DNA from: Pilaira anomala
Taxonomy: Eukaryota > Mucoromycota > Mucoromycetes > Mucorales > Mucoraceae
Direction: 5' to 3'
Length of the DNA: 64,000 bases
Assembly: GCA_025716855.1 (NCBI GenBank)
Contig: JAIXMQ010000010.1
Location: 166,501 to 230,500, forward strand
Shown: positions 46,359 to 61,559 of the stretch, piece by piece
How the letters are laid out: each line of letters opens with the position of its first letter
Position numbering within the stretch: the first letter of the stretch is position 1
The notes under the pieces: generated by a model
The model's input: the letters and a program-made list of their open reading frames with translations, nothing else
Told to the model about the DNA's origin: nothing
Databases searched by the model: none
Translations under genes and position numbers: made by a program

Positions 46359-46646
46359 ATGAAAAGAATAAATAACTCTGGTGGAGCGGTAAGGTTAAAG
46401 TTCTTTTTTGCTTGTAACAAGTTTTCTAACTTTATATGGTTTAACTGTTACAGTCTGGCGAGATTGAACAAGTTGTAACCAAGTTATTAAGAACTACAAA
46501 AGCCTTGTTGGAAGCTTTAACACAATGGTCTCATTCACGTGCCTCTAATGCAGATATCTTTGAAATTCACGATACTTTAGAGAAACAATTTTTCTTGGTA
46601 TCTCAAACGTTTGAAGAATCCAATGTGTTTATGAAGTACGTATTAG

Positions 46647-46678
<32 letters not shown>

Positions 46679-47655
46679 CAAAAAAAGTTATCTTCTGTAT
46701 CATATTAACTTTTTATTGTTGTCAGTGATTTACAATGGATTCCTCGACAATTACGAGATTCAGTTTCAGTTGCTATGTTAGAACCTCCTTCACCCACAGT
46801 ATTAGACCAATATTTACCCCGTATTCGAGAAGTGATTGTTCATTTATTACATGGATTGAAAGGAAAGCAAGCTATGCTTCGAGAAAGAGGTGAACGAGAA
46901 TCACGTGCATCTATGCGATCCTCAAGCGAGTCCTGGAATCGAGAAGTTCCTTTAGCAGCATTAAACCGTACGAGTGGGTCACAAAGAGTGATGATGTACC
47001 CTGTACCTAATTCACCACCTTTACCTCCTGTCTCACCTAGATTAAATAACGCTTCAAACGAGTATGATCCATGGTCAGGTGGTATGCCTCGTCCTTCTTT
47101 ACCTACCAATGATCTCTCTTCTCGCATCATGCCTAGAAATAATTCTCTTTCAAGATCTGGTTATTCTCCACAACAATCCCCTAGTATGCAACATCAACCT
47201 TTACCTACTCGATCCACTTCTTCTAGTTATAACAATATGCCAAGTCCACCTACAAATGCTCAACAACAACAACAACAACAACAACCTCCACCACCTCCCC
47301 CTCCTGCTCCACCTGCTCCACCTATCATTCCTCCTGTTACAAATGAATTACCAGTACAACAACAAAGATTTGATGAAAGTGATCCAAATACAGCAAGTGC
47401 ATTAGCTGCTTTAAAACGCCAAGAAAATTTAGCAAGACGATCATCTGTCAGACGTGCATCTATGTTTCGAGTAATAGTGAGTATGCTGGAGGTAGTATAT
47501 CTAGAGGAAAACAACAATATTATCAGCAACAACAACAACAATCTAGTGAAAATAATGTACCTCCTGTACCTACTTTACCTACCAATGAACCTAATCGATT
47601 AAATACGGTTACGGAAGAAACAAGACCTGTAACAAAAGAAAAGAAGCCAGATGAA

Positions 47656-47695
<40 letters not shown>

Positions 47696-49271
47696 GAGGG
47701 GGGCAAGAGAAAAAAACAATAAGTACAAAAACTCATTATTCTTTGTGTAGGCTTGACATTGTTTTTCAGATTGGAAAAAGAAGTTCAAAAAGTATCTTAT
47801 CATGGAGAAATTAGTATTCCTGCTTTAAACATGTTGTTTTTAGAGAAATTCAGTGATTCTATTCGTCAAAATGATTTCCCCAAAATTTATATCAGAGATC
47901 CTTGATTGATGTATCGTATGAATTAGTTGATTTGACTGAAGTAAAAGATCGATCTGTGCTCTCATTAAATATCAATGGTAAAATTCAAATATATATATAA
48001 AAGTTACATATACAATACTAATACATATACAATTTAAAAGAAAAAGAAGAACAAAAGGAATTATTGTTACAAGTGACAACTACATTTAATAAAGAATTGG
48101 AAGAAACTCGTAAAATGTTTGTTGAACAAATGGAGGAATTAAAGAAGCAGGTCATAGATGCATCAAACAAGTCGGAAGAAAACATGAAACAACTTTTGAC
48201 TCAACAGTTGTTATTCCTACACCTGTCACTCTTGAACCTGTTGTAGCAGAAGAAGAAAAAGTGAAAGATGTAGACGAAGAAAAAGAAGACGAAGGAGAAA
48301 GTCCAAATGAAGAAGGAAGAAATCTCCAAAGGAAGAAAAGAGTATTCCTAAAGAACAATATGAATCACAACTGCTTGAGATTGAAAACTTTACGTCGAGA
48401 TATGTCCGTTCTTCGTCAACTTGAACGAGAAATGCGAGAAGGAACCAATACAGTCATTCAGGAATTAAAGGAAAAGGCAGAGTCAGTAAAGGAAGAAGCG
48501 AGCAAGAACAAGAAATTGGAGCAAACACAGAGTGTAGCACGTACTGATTTAGAGGAAGGTAAAAAGAACTTGTTGGAGAAATCCGATAAAGTGACGAGTC
48601 GATTAGAAGAATTACAAGACACGATTGATCAATTAAAGTTGGATGTGACTCAACGTAAATGTAGACCTTCTGAAACGATGATGACACACTGCGCTAATGA
48701 ACGTAAAGCATTATCAGCCGAAATTGAAGAATTTGGTAAATTTATTTTAAGCGTGAAACCTCGATGGAAAAGACTTGGGAACAAGAATTACAGACAATTG
48801 TAAAAGAACAACAAACTTTAAAGGATCAGAGTATTTGTTATCGGATATGAAGGATGATTTAGATGCGCTTTTGGAAGTCTTTGAACAATTGGAAAAGATT
48901 TATGCATACCAAGCTAGTACGAAACCTCAACCACGTCAGTTCCGGGTAGCACCAGTTGAAGAAGGGTATGAAGGTATGGCAAGTGTGTTTAAAACAGGTG
49001 TCAACGATTGATGTGGATCATACACGTCGTTTACGTGCCTTGGAGCAAGCAGATAAAATGAGACAACGTGAATTGGCAAATCGAATTGACGATTTTGAAA
49101 AGGAGTTGGTAGGTTTCGTAGGTGAAAATAAGTTGAAAAAGACGGGTGGTGCACTTGAAATCGATCGTTTGCGTAAACAAAAAGAAGAAGAAATGATGAA
49201 GGCCATGTATAATGCGAATAAAAAACCCGGTACTCCATCAACATAGATGAAGAAGAACCTGAACAAGAATA
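46359..49271 (+). pseudogene. BUD6: BUD6/AIP3 homologue carrying many frameshifts
   Basis: Exons begin at 46359-46388, 46454-46635, 46726-47656, 47751-47977 and 48041 onward. The N-terminal AIP3 part is intact (EQVVTKLLRTTKALLEALTQW, DLQWIPRQLRDSVSVAML), followed by Ser/Pro-rich and poly-Gln/Pro regions. Further on, clear homology (LFFRLEKEVQKVSYHGEIS, FPKIYIRDP, SYELVDLTEVKDRS, KCRPSETMMTHCANERKAL, YLLSDMKDDLDALLE, VDHTRRLRALEQADKMRQ) continues only by switching frame. Switches fall near 47466, 47900, 48185, 48312, 48390, 48770, 48828, 48990 and perhaps 49235. Each looks like a single-base gain or loss. BUD6 binds formin and actin at polarity sites. Either the gene is recently inactivated, or this locus has local consensus errors. 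Introns still join in phase, which points to a recent event or error. Confidence 0.82.
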
Positions 49272-49308
49272 AATCAACTTTTTTTTTTATATCTTCTCTC
49301 TCCTCTCA

Positions 49309-49310
<2 letters not shown>

Positions 49311-49374
<64 letters not shown>
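49311..49374 (+). repeat. poly-T tract of about 64
   Basis: An uninterrupted T run just downstream of the BUD6-like locus, the longest homopolymer in the window. Confidence 0.97.
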
Positions 49375-49377
<3 letters not shown>

Positions 49378-49399
49378 GTATTAATTGTATTTTGTTTTA

Positions 49400-49468
49400 G
49401 CAACACACACACACACACACACACTTTTTTCATATTTTTTTAACTATCTTTTTTTTTTATGCTTTATC

Positions 49469-49531
<63 letters not shown>
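49400..49531 (+). repeat. microsatellite cluster: CA run and long ATT trinucleotide array
   Basis: A CA dinucleotide run of about 12 units (about 49401-49424) is followed, after T-rich sequence, by about 20 uninterrupted ATT units (about 49471-49530). Confidence 0.95.
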
Positions 49532-50998
49532 CATATATACTCCCCATTTCCCTTTTCCAACATAATTTAAAAAAAAATATATATTTCATTTTTTTTAGCG
49601 CTCGTAACTAGTTTTTTTTTGTTCTTCTGATGTAAAGCATGCATACATTTGTACAATTTATTTTTGATAACTTTCTGAAAAAAGAGGGATAATCTCGCCT
49701 CTGTTCCAAGGATGAAGAAGCGATATTTTTATTCGCTGCTGGCGTATGAACTGGAGATGTCAGAAAACAATTTTGCTTTATTATTTTATTTGAGAAGATC
49801 AATTTATCAGTAAAAAAAACCAAACTTCAAAACGAGACATTAGTTCTTTCTGAATATAAAAAACTGCTTTGGATGTGTTGATCATCAAATTCCTTCTGGT
49901 ATTGCCTGCAGATTTCAATTGACATTCTCTACAGAGAGAGCCCATCTCTCTTTTTTTTTTTTTTTTTTTTTTGCATGATAGTATTAAATAAATTTAGAAT
50001 TATTACAGAATCCTCTACGTCCCCTTAATTTAGATGGGTTTTTTAATGTCTTTCATATATCCAGTTGAAATAAATTAAAGTAATAGAAACATATAGTTAA
50101 AAGAAGGTTTTTTTTATCATATGGCTTTACGCATTTTTACACATTTCAATTTAAACAATTCTATGGTATGTATTAGTATCATTTTGGGTTCCAGAACTTA
50201 TTTTGAAAGCAGATTAAATGAAAGATAAAGCGACAAATTTTATCGGCATAACTAATACGGGTATAGTATATATTATAATCTAAATGTAGTTTCTCGAAAT
50301 TGATAAAGTGTGAACAAATCACATCTCCATATCTTAATAAAATTATATAGTCGAGCTAATGAAAATGACAGCTTAGTGACAGTCTTGGTGGTCATTAAAG
50401 GTCTCAATTACAATAAGGAAAATTGACAGGTGCCCAAAAAAAATAAAATGCTGTTTGAAAATTGGCATACTTATTATGTGATTTCTTTTGAGCTATATAG
50501 TAAAGAGTGGGAGATTATGGGCTTGTTCGCAGGAGACATTTATACACATCATAAATCAAAGTAATGTATTTTACATATGTGTATGTACAGCGGTTGCCGA
50601 ATTAAGAGAATCTCAACAAGTTTAAATCAGTAGCTTTTTTCACTGACAAAAAATAAGATTCTTTTGATTAACATGTCACGGGACACGTCGCTAAAGTCTC
50701 TGTTGGACCATCAAAAAAAAAAAAGAAACGCGTCTTTCTCGTGTGCTTAATTATTGGAATTACACTACAAGTTTTACCAAATTGGTTTGTGTATAAAAAA
50801 GGGATGAACAGGCAAGATATAGGCTTAAACTAGTAATCCAAAAAGAAAAAAAAAAGTTTAATATCATTCAAAAATAAACACGAGAAAGGAGGTGGAATAA
50901 CATCTAATTTTATCCAATCATATTACTTATGAAGTTTTTTTAAGTTTCACTGTAACTTTTCTCGTCATTACTCTTTATTTTACTTTCTTTCACTTACA
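49532..50998. other. intergenic stretch, no supported gene
   Basis: About 1.5 kb with a poly-T at about 49951-49972. A 71-codon minus frame (49823-49608) has no motif. A TATAAAAA word at 50792-50799 lies 200 nt before the next ATG. Nothing else was recognised. Confidence 0.5.
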
Positions 50999-52787
50999 AT
51001 GACATTCAATGGTCCAAGTTTAATTCCTTGGGTTGTTCAAGGGAAGAGTACCCAATTGTTTGAAACTGTAAATGACATTCATACTGTTATTATATTTGAA
51101 GTAAGTCTTATTATCATATCAACAACAATATCTGATTATGGAAACTAGGTCTTTTATTCTAAGAACTTCAACACACCAGCACAGTGTTTAGTACTCATCG
51201 TTTCAGACGGAACATACTTTATTCCTCTTTTAATTGATCCTGAAGCAGTAAAAGATCGATTTGGGTAAGCCTATTTCGTTTTTCTATTGACATATTTAAA
51301 TCTAATCATTATTAGTAAAGTCTGAAAACGTTAGATACAGATAGTCTAAATAGTTTACGTTTCAAAGTCATTACAATCCATCGTTCATCAATTTCTCTGT
51401 ATAGAAGAAAAAAAACTTTAGCACCTTACATTATTGCATTAGATTTTCGAAAAATAAACGACAGGCCCGTTACTCTTAAATCGGGTATACAAGATGTGTC
51501 AAAAAATCCCAAAGTTAAACAATGGATTCAAGTTATTGAAGGATACCAATTACCTAAAGAAAAACCAATTTCCTCCTACTTTCGAAATAAAGAAATCACT
51601 CAATTGTTTTCTCCTTTTGATGAAATTGAATACAACTTGGAAAAGATTATGAATGCATGCTATATAAAAGACGAATGGGCAGTACCTCAACCAATAAATA
51701 ATTTCTCAGACATCTTAAATGTAGACGATAACAATGAAGACCATACCTTAAAGGTACAAGAGCAGGTGAATATGCAAAATATAGCGAATACCCAACAATC
51801 AATGAATTCACAACCATTAGAAAATACACAACAATCAGTGAATTCACAACCATTAGAAAATACACAACAATCAGTGAATACACAAAAATTATTGAATACA
51901 CAACAATCAGTGGATGATACACACCAACCAGTAAACTCACAACCATTAGGGAGTACGCAACAATCAGTAGGCTCACTGTCATCAGAGGGTATGCAACAGT
52001 TAGTGATGTCACTATCAATAGACAATTCACAACCATTAGAAAATACAGAAAAGTCAGTAAATAAACAACATCCGACAAAGGCAAAACAATCTGTTGATAC
52101 GCCTCAATCGATAAACGTAGAAAGATCAGTAAAGGTAGAACCGTCTGTTGATATACTAAACCCTGTAGATGTACAAAAATCGGTAGATGTACAACAAGCT
52201 GTAAATTCACTACAACCAGTAAATGCACAGCAATTAGCGAATATACAAGATGATACTAATAATGCACCACAGTCGCAACATGAAAACTCGATGATTTCTT
52301 CTCCTGTGGCGTTCATGGAAGATGTGATTGAAGATTCCCCGCAAACATCAAGTCAAATTACGACACGTCTAAATGAAGATTTCTTTCTTTCTCCTCCGGT
52401 GGCAGATATGGAAGATGTGATTGAAGATCCTTCACAAATGCCAAATCAAATTACGGCTTGCATCAACGGAATTTTCTGTTTCGCTAAAGAAAAATTAAAT
52501 AACCTTACATCATCGTTATCATCATCATCAGCAGCAGCAGTGACAAAACCAACAATAACAAAACCAATAGTAACAAGGCCAACAGCATCAACATCAACAT
52601 CAACATCAACATCAACATCAACATTAATATCAACATCAACATCAACATCAACATCAACATCAACACCAACATCAACACCAACATCAACATCAACATCAAC
52701 ATCAACATCAACACCAACACCAACCGTAACAGCAACTGTAACAGCAACCGTAACAGCAACAGCAACCGTAACAGCGACACCAACCGT

Positions 52788-52832
<45 letters not shown>

Positions 52833-53328
52833 GGCAACAGCAACAGCATCAGGAACAACAATAGCAACAACAAAAATGCCTTCTCCGAAAAGCATTTCAT
52901 TAACTACGATCAAACATTTAGATTTAGATCCAAAGACTCCTGAAAGTTCTATATCATTGCAAGATTCTAAGCTAGAAATATACCAATCGCTTAAAGGGCC
53001 AGCTATGCCAATTAATAATCTAGCTACAACAGCTACAACTATAACAACAACAACACCAACAATTAAACAGGAAATATCTTTAAAAAGAACAATATCTGAA
53101 TCAGTATGTGATTTAGAGCCTAGAAAACGAGCAAATATTAGTATGGAGGCATTAACCAACAGCTCACCATTAACAAAGTTACCACAGGATGAATTAGGAC
53201 AATTATGTCAAAAGCATATATACAACGAACAGCAAGTAGTTCTTGATAACAAATCTATTTCTTTTGAGAGAATTAATTCATGCTCTGTATTAAAAAATCT
53301 TTGCTACATGCATCACACTGAAGAATAA
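50999..53328 (+). CDS. candidate telomere protein with TPP1/ACD-type OB-fold and long low-complexity tail
   Basis: Three exons, 50999-51100, 51149-51264 and 51321-53328, giving 741 residues in phase. Residues 1 to about 125 look like the TPP1/ACD (Tpz1) OB-fold: SLIPWVVQG at the start, CLVLIVSDGTYFIPLLID, DPEAVKDRF, FKVITIHRSSISLY, and LAPYIIALDF. TPP1 has the same order, with a leading PWI, a VSDGT strand, then the RLLLLQ and FYLQVDRF strands. The remainder is low complexity: degenerate 12-residue repeats of the form NTQQSVNSQPLE, Ser-Thr runs (about 52588-52720), and Thr-Ala-Val runs to about 52860. A charged C-terminal region of about 100 residues could be a partner-binding motif. TPP1 links telomeric single-strand binders to telomerase. 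The assignment rests on short motifs and needs structural support. Confidence 0.55.
51787..52000 (+). repeat. degenerate 36-base coding repeats
   Basis: Within the TPP1-like gene, a unit encoding NTQQSVNSQPLE recurs four to five times with drift. The first three copies are nearly identical at the DNA level, and later ones are diverged and partial. Confidence 0.88.
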
Positions 53329-53514
53329 ACAAGAAATTCCTTTCCCCCCTAATGATTGAGGTTTCTGCCAAAGTTTCGACGTTTTAAACTTTTCAGTTGT
53401 ATTTGTCCACTTCATCAAAACGGTCACAACTGATCTTTAAAACGCGATTTTTGTACATAATTAAGGTCGTTCTTTTTTTTTTTTTTTTTTTGTAAATTTG
53501 TCATTTATACTGGG

Positions 53515-54766
53515 ATGAATACCGGGAATCAATATGAGTTGAGAGATCCTCCAATAGACGGCATCACGCAAGTCTGCTTCAATCCACGAGTTAGGGAGTT
53601 GTTGCTTGTTTCCTCTTGGGATAGAGTAAAATTCACTTCACTAAAAAAAAATGTATTTCTTTATTCATTCTTTTTTGTTTCGCTCTTTTAGTCTGTTAGA
53701 TTATACAATGTCGAGACCAATGAATTACTTCAAAAGTTTGATACAGATGCAGCAGTATTATGCTGTTGCTTTGGCGAGGATAATGTCATTTATTTCGGTG
53801 GTTTAGATCATCGAGTCATTTCGTAAGACTACAGTAAAAAAAAAATATATACTTTGTTTAGACATTCAAACCTTTTTTTCTCTCTCTATTCAGAATCGAC
53901 TTGAACACGCAGCAGCGTACTAAAATCGGTTCTCATAAGTTACCTGTTACTTCTATTTGTTATAGCCCACTTACAAGTAAGAAATGAATTTTAAAAATGA
54001 GGTTTATGCTCAGACAAAAAATAGTAACTTGTACGGATTTATAGGAAAAGTATATACTGGATCATGGGATAAAACACTTCGTGTATGGAACCCGAAAACA
54101 CAGATACAAGAATTCAGAATTGATTTAAATCAAAAGGTTTATAGCATGGATATTAGCGGGAATAAATTAGCAGTGGCAATGAGTAGTAGTAAGACAAATA
54201 TATACGATATAGGGGATATGTCAAAACCTTGGCAAGAGAGAGAAACTACCTTACGTTATATGCTGAAATGTATTCGACTGATGCCTAACGGCCAGGGTTA
54301 TGCTTGCTCTTCTATTGAAGGTCGTGTGGCTATTGAATATTTCGACATGTCGAATGAAATTCAAGATAAAAAATATGCATTTAAATCACATCGCTCTACA
54401 ATTCAAGACACAGAAGTCGTCTATCCAGTGAACACATTGTCGTTTCATCCAAGGTAAAAGCAATAGCTAACTCTTTTACTTAAATATTTATTGACAAGAG
54501 AACAATTCTGTTTTAGATATGGTACCTTTGCTTCTGGCGGGTCAGACGCTGTAATTAATATTTGGGATGGTGTTCACAGAAAGCGTCTTAAGCATATCAC
54601 TGGATATCCTGATGAAATTGCAAGTTTAGCCTTTAATAATGATGGAAGTCTATTAGCTATTGCTAGTAGCTACACATTCGATGAAGGCTCACGGGATCAT
54701 GCTCCTGATACGATTTATATTAGACGCATTATGGACTCTGATGTTGCTCCTCGTATTGTTACTTAG
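53515..54766 (+). CDS. BUB3: spindle checkpoint WD40 protein BUB3
   Basis: Five exons, 53515-53625, 53692-53822, 53894-53976, 54045-54453 and 54517-54766, giving 327 residues, the usual BUB3 length. WD-type blades are visible in order: ITQVCFNPR...LLVSSWDRSVRLYNV, IYFGGLDHRVI, VYTGSWDKTLRVWNP, and YACSSIEGRVAIEYFD (the BUB3-typical EGRVAVEY motif). The last are FASGGSDAVINIWDG and IASLAFNNDGSLLAIASSY. BUB3 binds the GLEBS motifs of BUB1 and Mad3/BUBR1 and brings them to phosphorylated KNL1 at kinetochores. The DNA ligase start lies 104 bases beyond its stop. Confidence 0.95.
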
Positions 54767-54870
54767 AAAATTTTGAAGTCACACAGTCGCGTTCAAAGTA
54801 AATAAATAAAAAAATATTCGCGCTCTTTTTTTTATCTGTTTTTTTTATCGGTTTTTTCACTTGTTTCTTC

Positions 54871-55407
54871 ATGTCTTCACAAAAGAAGCAATCGAGTATA
54901 AAGTAAAGTAAATAAAACTTACGGAAATAATAGTTATGCTGATTTTTTTTTCTTTGTCAAGTTCTTTCTTTGGTAGCGGTGCCAAAGCTAAGAAGCCTCA
55001 GGTCGAGAAACCTGAGGTACCTGTAGAAGGTAAATATGTATAATATATCTGTCAAACATATTGGTTTGTAAAATAACACCTATCAAAGAGAAGAAAAGAA
55101 AGAGGCGTATTATAGAGTCTGATAACGAAGAAGAGGAAGAGATCAAGGAAAAAAAGTCAAAGATCGAGTTGGAGGATACCGAAATGAAGGACGTAGAAAC
55201 GAAGAAACCCGAAACCAAGCAAGAAAACAACGAGGACAATGTCAACCTTAAAATCGAAAATATGGAAATAGCCTCTCAACCCACTGACGATGCCTTTGAT
55301 AAAGAAATTGAAGAGGCAAATGCAGAAGAAAAGGAAGTCAAACAAGAAAAGAGGGAGATGATGTCTATTATCCATACAATGTAAGCAACATAACACAACA
55401 ACAACAA

Positions 55408-55443
<36 letters not shown>

Positions 55444-57677
55444 AGAGAGAATATCTCATAATCCTTTATTCAATATTTAGTGCATCAATTGGAACCAAAG
55501 ACGTTGTATCAGAATGGAAATCTGGATCACCGTACGTAAAATTAATCGATCTTTTGATAGTATGATATTTACTTTTTATAATTGTTTGTAGTGTACCTTA
55601 TGAAGTTTTATGCAAAACCTTTGCGGAATGTGAAGCTACTACGAAAAGATTAGAAATCACCGAGAATTTAGTTCAACTCTTTATCAAAGTCATTAAAACC
55701 ACTCCAAATGAATTGCGTGAAACTCTGTACATGTGTATCAATAAACTCTGTCCAGATTATGAAGGATTAGAACTTGGTATTGGTGAGAGTTTATTAGTGA
55801 AAGCGATTGCACAATCCACTGGTAGAGATATGAAGCAGATCAAGGCTGATTACGTTAAATGTGGTGATCTCGGTACAATTGCTAGAGACAGTAAGGGGTC
55901 ACAAAAGACATTGTTCAGACCTAAACCTTTAACTGTTCCTCATGTATTTCGTACCTTGAAAGAAGTTGCACAGATCTCGGGTAACTCATCCCAGTCTAAA
56001 AAAATTGATAAAATTAAAAGTCTGCTAGTTGCTTGTAAAGATGAAGAAGCCAAATTTATTATCCGTCATTTGGAAGGAAAACTTCGTATTGGTTTAGCTG
56101 AACAAACTGTGCTTTCTGCTTTAGCTCAATCTGTTGTTCTTAGTGATCTTAAAAATAAAAAGGTATCTACTGAGAAGAAAGAACAATTATTGGCTCATGC
56201 GGTTGAAACTGTCAAATATGTATATAAGTAACGTACTTTTTTTTTAGAAAAAAAAAAGCTATAAAATTTAATTAATTGAAATTTTTAATTATATAGCCAA
56301 CTTCCATCGTATGATATGATTATACCAGCATTAATGAAATATCCCTTGGATGAATTACTCGAACACTGTACTATGCGTCCTGGTATTCCATTAAAACCCA
56401 TGTTGGCTCATCCTACCAAGAGTTTAACAGAAGTATTGGATCGATTTGAAAAACAAAAGTTTACTTGTGAATTCAAATACGATGGAGAGCGCGCACAAAT
56501 TCATAAGCTTGCTGATGGTTCTATCAATGTATATAGTCGTAACTCTGAAAATATGTCGGTTCGATACCCTGATATTATGAACGCTGTCACCAACGTAAGT
56601 AATGTGTACGTATATTGATATACAAATTTTACTTATAATGATTTACCTTTCTAGTGGATTAAACCTACTACAACATCATTTATTTTAGATTGTGAAGCTG
56701 TTGCTTGGGATAAGGCAGAAAAGAAAATCTTGCCATTCCAAGTGTTAAGTACGCGTAAACGTAAAGATGTCAAAGAAGAAGATATTACTGTACGTGTAGC
56801 TGTCTTTGCATTTGATTGTTTGTATTTAAATGGCAAGGTAATGTAATTTATATATTAAAGTAACATAAGATAAATTACTAATACTCCATCTCCTTCCCCC
56901 TCCTCCCTCTTTTTTTTTTCTAACTGGTAGTCATTGTTACAAGATTCTTTAGAAGTTCGTCGTAAAAAGTTGAACGAAGCATTTCAAGAAACCGAGCATG
57001 AATTTTATTTCGCTAAACATATGGACTCTAATAATATTGAGGATATTCAGACCTTTTTGGATGTCTCTATTACTAGTAACTGCGAAGGACTTATGGTGAA
57101 ATCATTTGACGGTAAAGAAGCAACTTATGAACCTTCAAAGCGATCTAGAAACTGGTTAAAAGTAAAGAAAGATTACTTGAACGGTGTTGGGGATTCAATG
57201 GATTTAGTTGTCATTGGCGCATACTATGGTCGTGGTAAACGTACCTCGGTTTATGGTGCATTTTTGTTAGCTTGTTATGATCCAGATACAGAAGAATATC
57301 AAACTATTTGTAAGATTGGTACTGGTTTTAGTGATGAAAACTTGCAATTGTTTTATGATACTTTAAAAACACATGTCATTGATAAGCCTAAACGATTCTA
57401 TTGTCTTGGTGAAAATTCAGTAGATCCAGATGTTTGGTTTGAACCTAGTCAAGTATGGGAAGTAAAGTGTGCCGATCTTAGTGTAAGTCCAAGATATATG
57501 GCAGGTGTTGGTCGTGTTGACCCAACTAAAGGTATTTCACTTCGATTCCCTCGTTTTATAAGACTTCGTGATGATAAAGACCCTGAAAATGCAACTACAA
57601 GTGAACAGATTTCTGAATTTTATTTTGATCAAGCAAACCAACAAGGAAATCAAAACTCCAATGACATTGATTATTAA
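54871..57677 (+). CDS. CDC9: ATP-dependent DNA ligase I with N-terminal PIP box
   Basis: Eight exons: 54871-54902, 54962-55029, 55089-55380, 55481-55531, 55592-56227, 56297-56594, 56655-56837 and 56931-57677. They give 768 residues. The start was chosen because splicing exon 1 to exon 2 creates QSSINSFF (residues 7-14), a perfect PCNA-interacting PIP box after MSSQKK. An acidic/Lys-rich linker follows. The DNA-binding domain includes [14 protein letters not shown] and RTLKEVA. The nucleotidyl-transfer motif is [11 protein letters not shown] with catalytic Lys420. [16 protein letters not shown] and the OB-fold end ([30 protein letters not shown]) complete LIG1. It joins Okazaki fragments and finishes excision repair. 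Its stop converges on the Miro gene 143 bases away. Confidence 0.95.
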
Positions 57678-57820
57678 ATGATTATGTATTATATATACAA
57701 AAATATTTTATTGAATAAAAAATCTGCTGCAAAAAGAAAAAGAAAAAAAAAACACATACACACATATACGCACGCAAAGATAAAAATACAAACAGAATTA
57801 TTATTATTATTATCATTATT

Positions 57821-60400
<2,580 letters not shown>

Positions 60401-60681
60401 AATTTATAAAAAACGCGGTATATCCGGGGTTTAAGAGAAAAAGAAAGAATAAAAGTAAAATAAAGAAAAAAAAGTATATAAATAATAATAAAAAAAAAAA
60501 GGTTTGTAACTCACACTCACACACACCAAGAAAAAAAAAAAAAAAAAAAAACCGCCCTGCCCAAAGTTGACTGGCTTGCAAAAAAATATAAAACTTTACA
60601 CACGCACCACCCACACACATGCACACACATACACGGAGCTTTAAAGGTCTTTATTTTTTTTTTACACATGCCAAAGTTTTA

Positions 60682-61559
60682 TTACAATTCCATACCAGTA
60701 GCTTCATCTTCTGAGGAATCGAAACTTACTGAACTCATATCTTCTTCATCAGAGCTTTCATCTGCTGCTGCATCTGCTGCTTCTCTTGTGGCATATCTTG
60801 ATACATAATCTATAAAGACAAATAACGTCAAATTAAATATACATTTATAAAGTAACAACATTTACATACCTTTTACTTTAGCTTCATACTTGGGCGCTTC
60901 TCTCATTAATAAAGCAGCAGCCTCACCATTCAAGGGATCGGTTGGGTTAGGATATCGAAGTAATTGAGGAAGAAATACCTCGAAAATATTTATCATGTCT
61001 GAAATTTAAATACGTCAATAAAAGGCATAAAAAGTGAAAAAAAAAGAATAGGCTTTTACCAAACATTGGACTCCAGGTTTGATTGATGACATCTAAACAT
61101 ACAGAACCACTACTATAGCATACTTTAATATATTTTAAATTGATGTTAAATCTTTACTTTTTTTTACTTACACTTCATCGATATTAGGGTGAAATATTCT
61201 ATTCATAAAACCAATACTCGGTGATTTGTAAGGATATTGATCAGGAAGTTCTACATGAACTTTCCAAACACCACCAGTGAAAGGCGCTGTTTTTTTTATA
61301 TGATTTTTAGTTTAAATATTTCCCCGATTCAATTCTATATACTTACTATCAGTTGGTCCATGAAAACGAACATAAAATTCTTGCATATTATCATTAACTA
61401 AAGTTACTTCGTAATCACTCATTAAGCTAAACATGCAACAAAAACAAACACGTTTAGTCTTTTTTTTTTTTTTTCTTTAATAAAAAAAACCTATTTATTT
61501 GTCAAATTAACTTACAGTTTCATAACATCAGTTTCAATTCTTCTTCGTGGTGTAGACAT
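60682..61559 (-). CDS. UBC8: ubiquitin-conjugating enzyme E2, UBC8/UBE2H family
   Basis: Six exons, 61559-61516, 61426-61347, 61286-61172, 61112-61060, 60998-60870 and 60809-60682, giving 182 residues. The UBC fold reads [37 protein letters not shown], and [14 protein letters not shown]. The active-site segment [16 protein letters not shown] follows, with Cys85, then [20 protein letters not shown]. The acidic Ser-rich tail ending GMEL matches UBE2H/UBC8 (human ending DMEL). UBC8 is the E2 of the GID/CTLH ligase that degrades gluconeogenic enzymes in yeast. The substrate receptor of that ligase, GID4, is at the other end of this window. Confidence 0.95.

Noticed and set aside
51787..52860. Repeat-rich tail of the TPP1-like gene as a mobile element or CRISPR-like array
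   Set aside because: The repeats keep a single open frame and drift as coding repeats do, with no spacers or terminal structures.
52446..53159. Val/Asp-rich antisense frame over the TPP1-like gene
   Set aside because: Arises from the ACA/ATC trinucleotide runs on the coding strand; no independent support.
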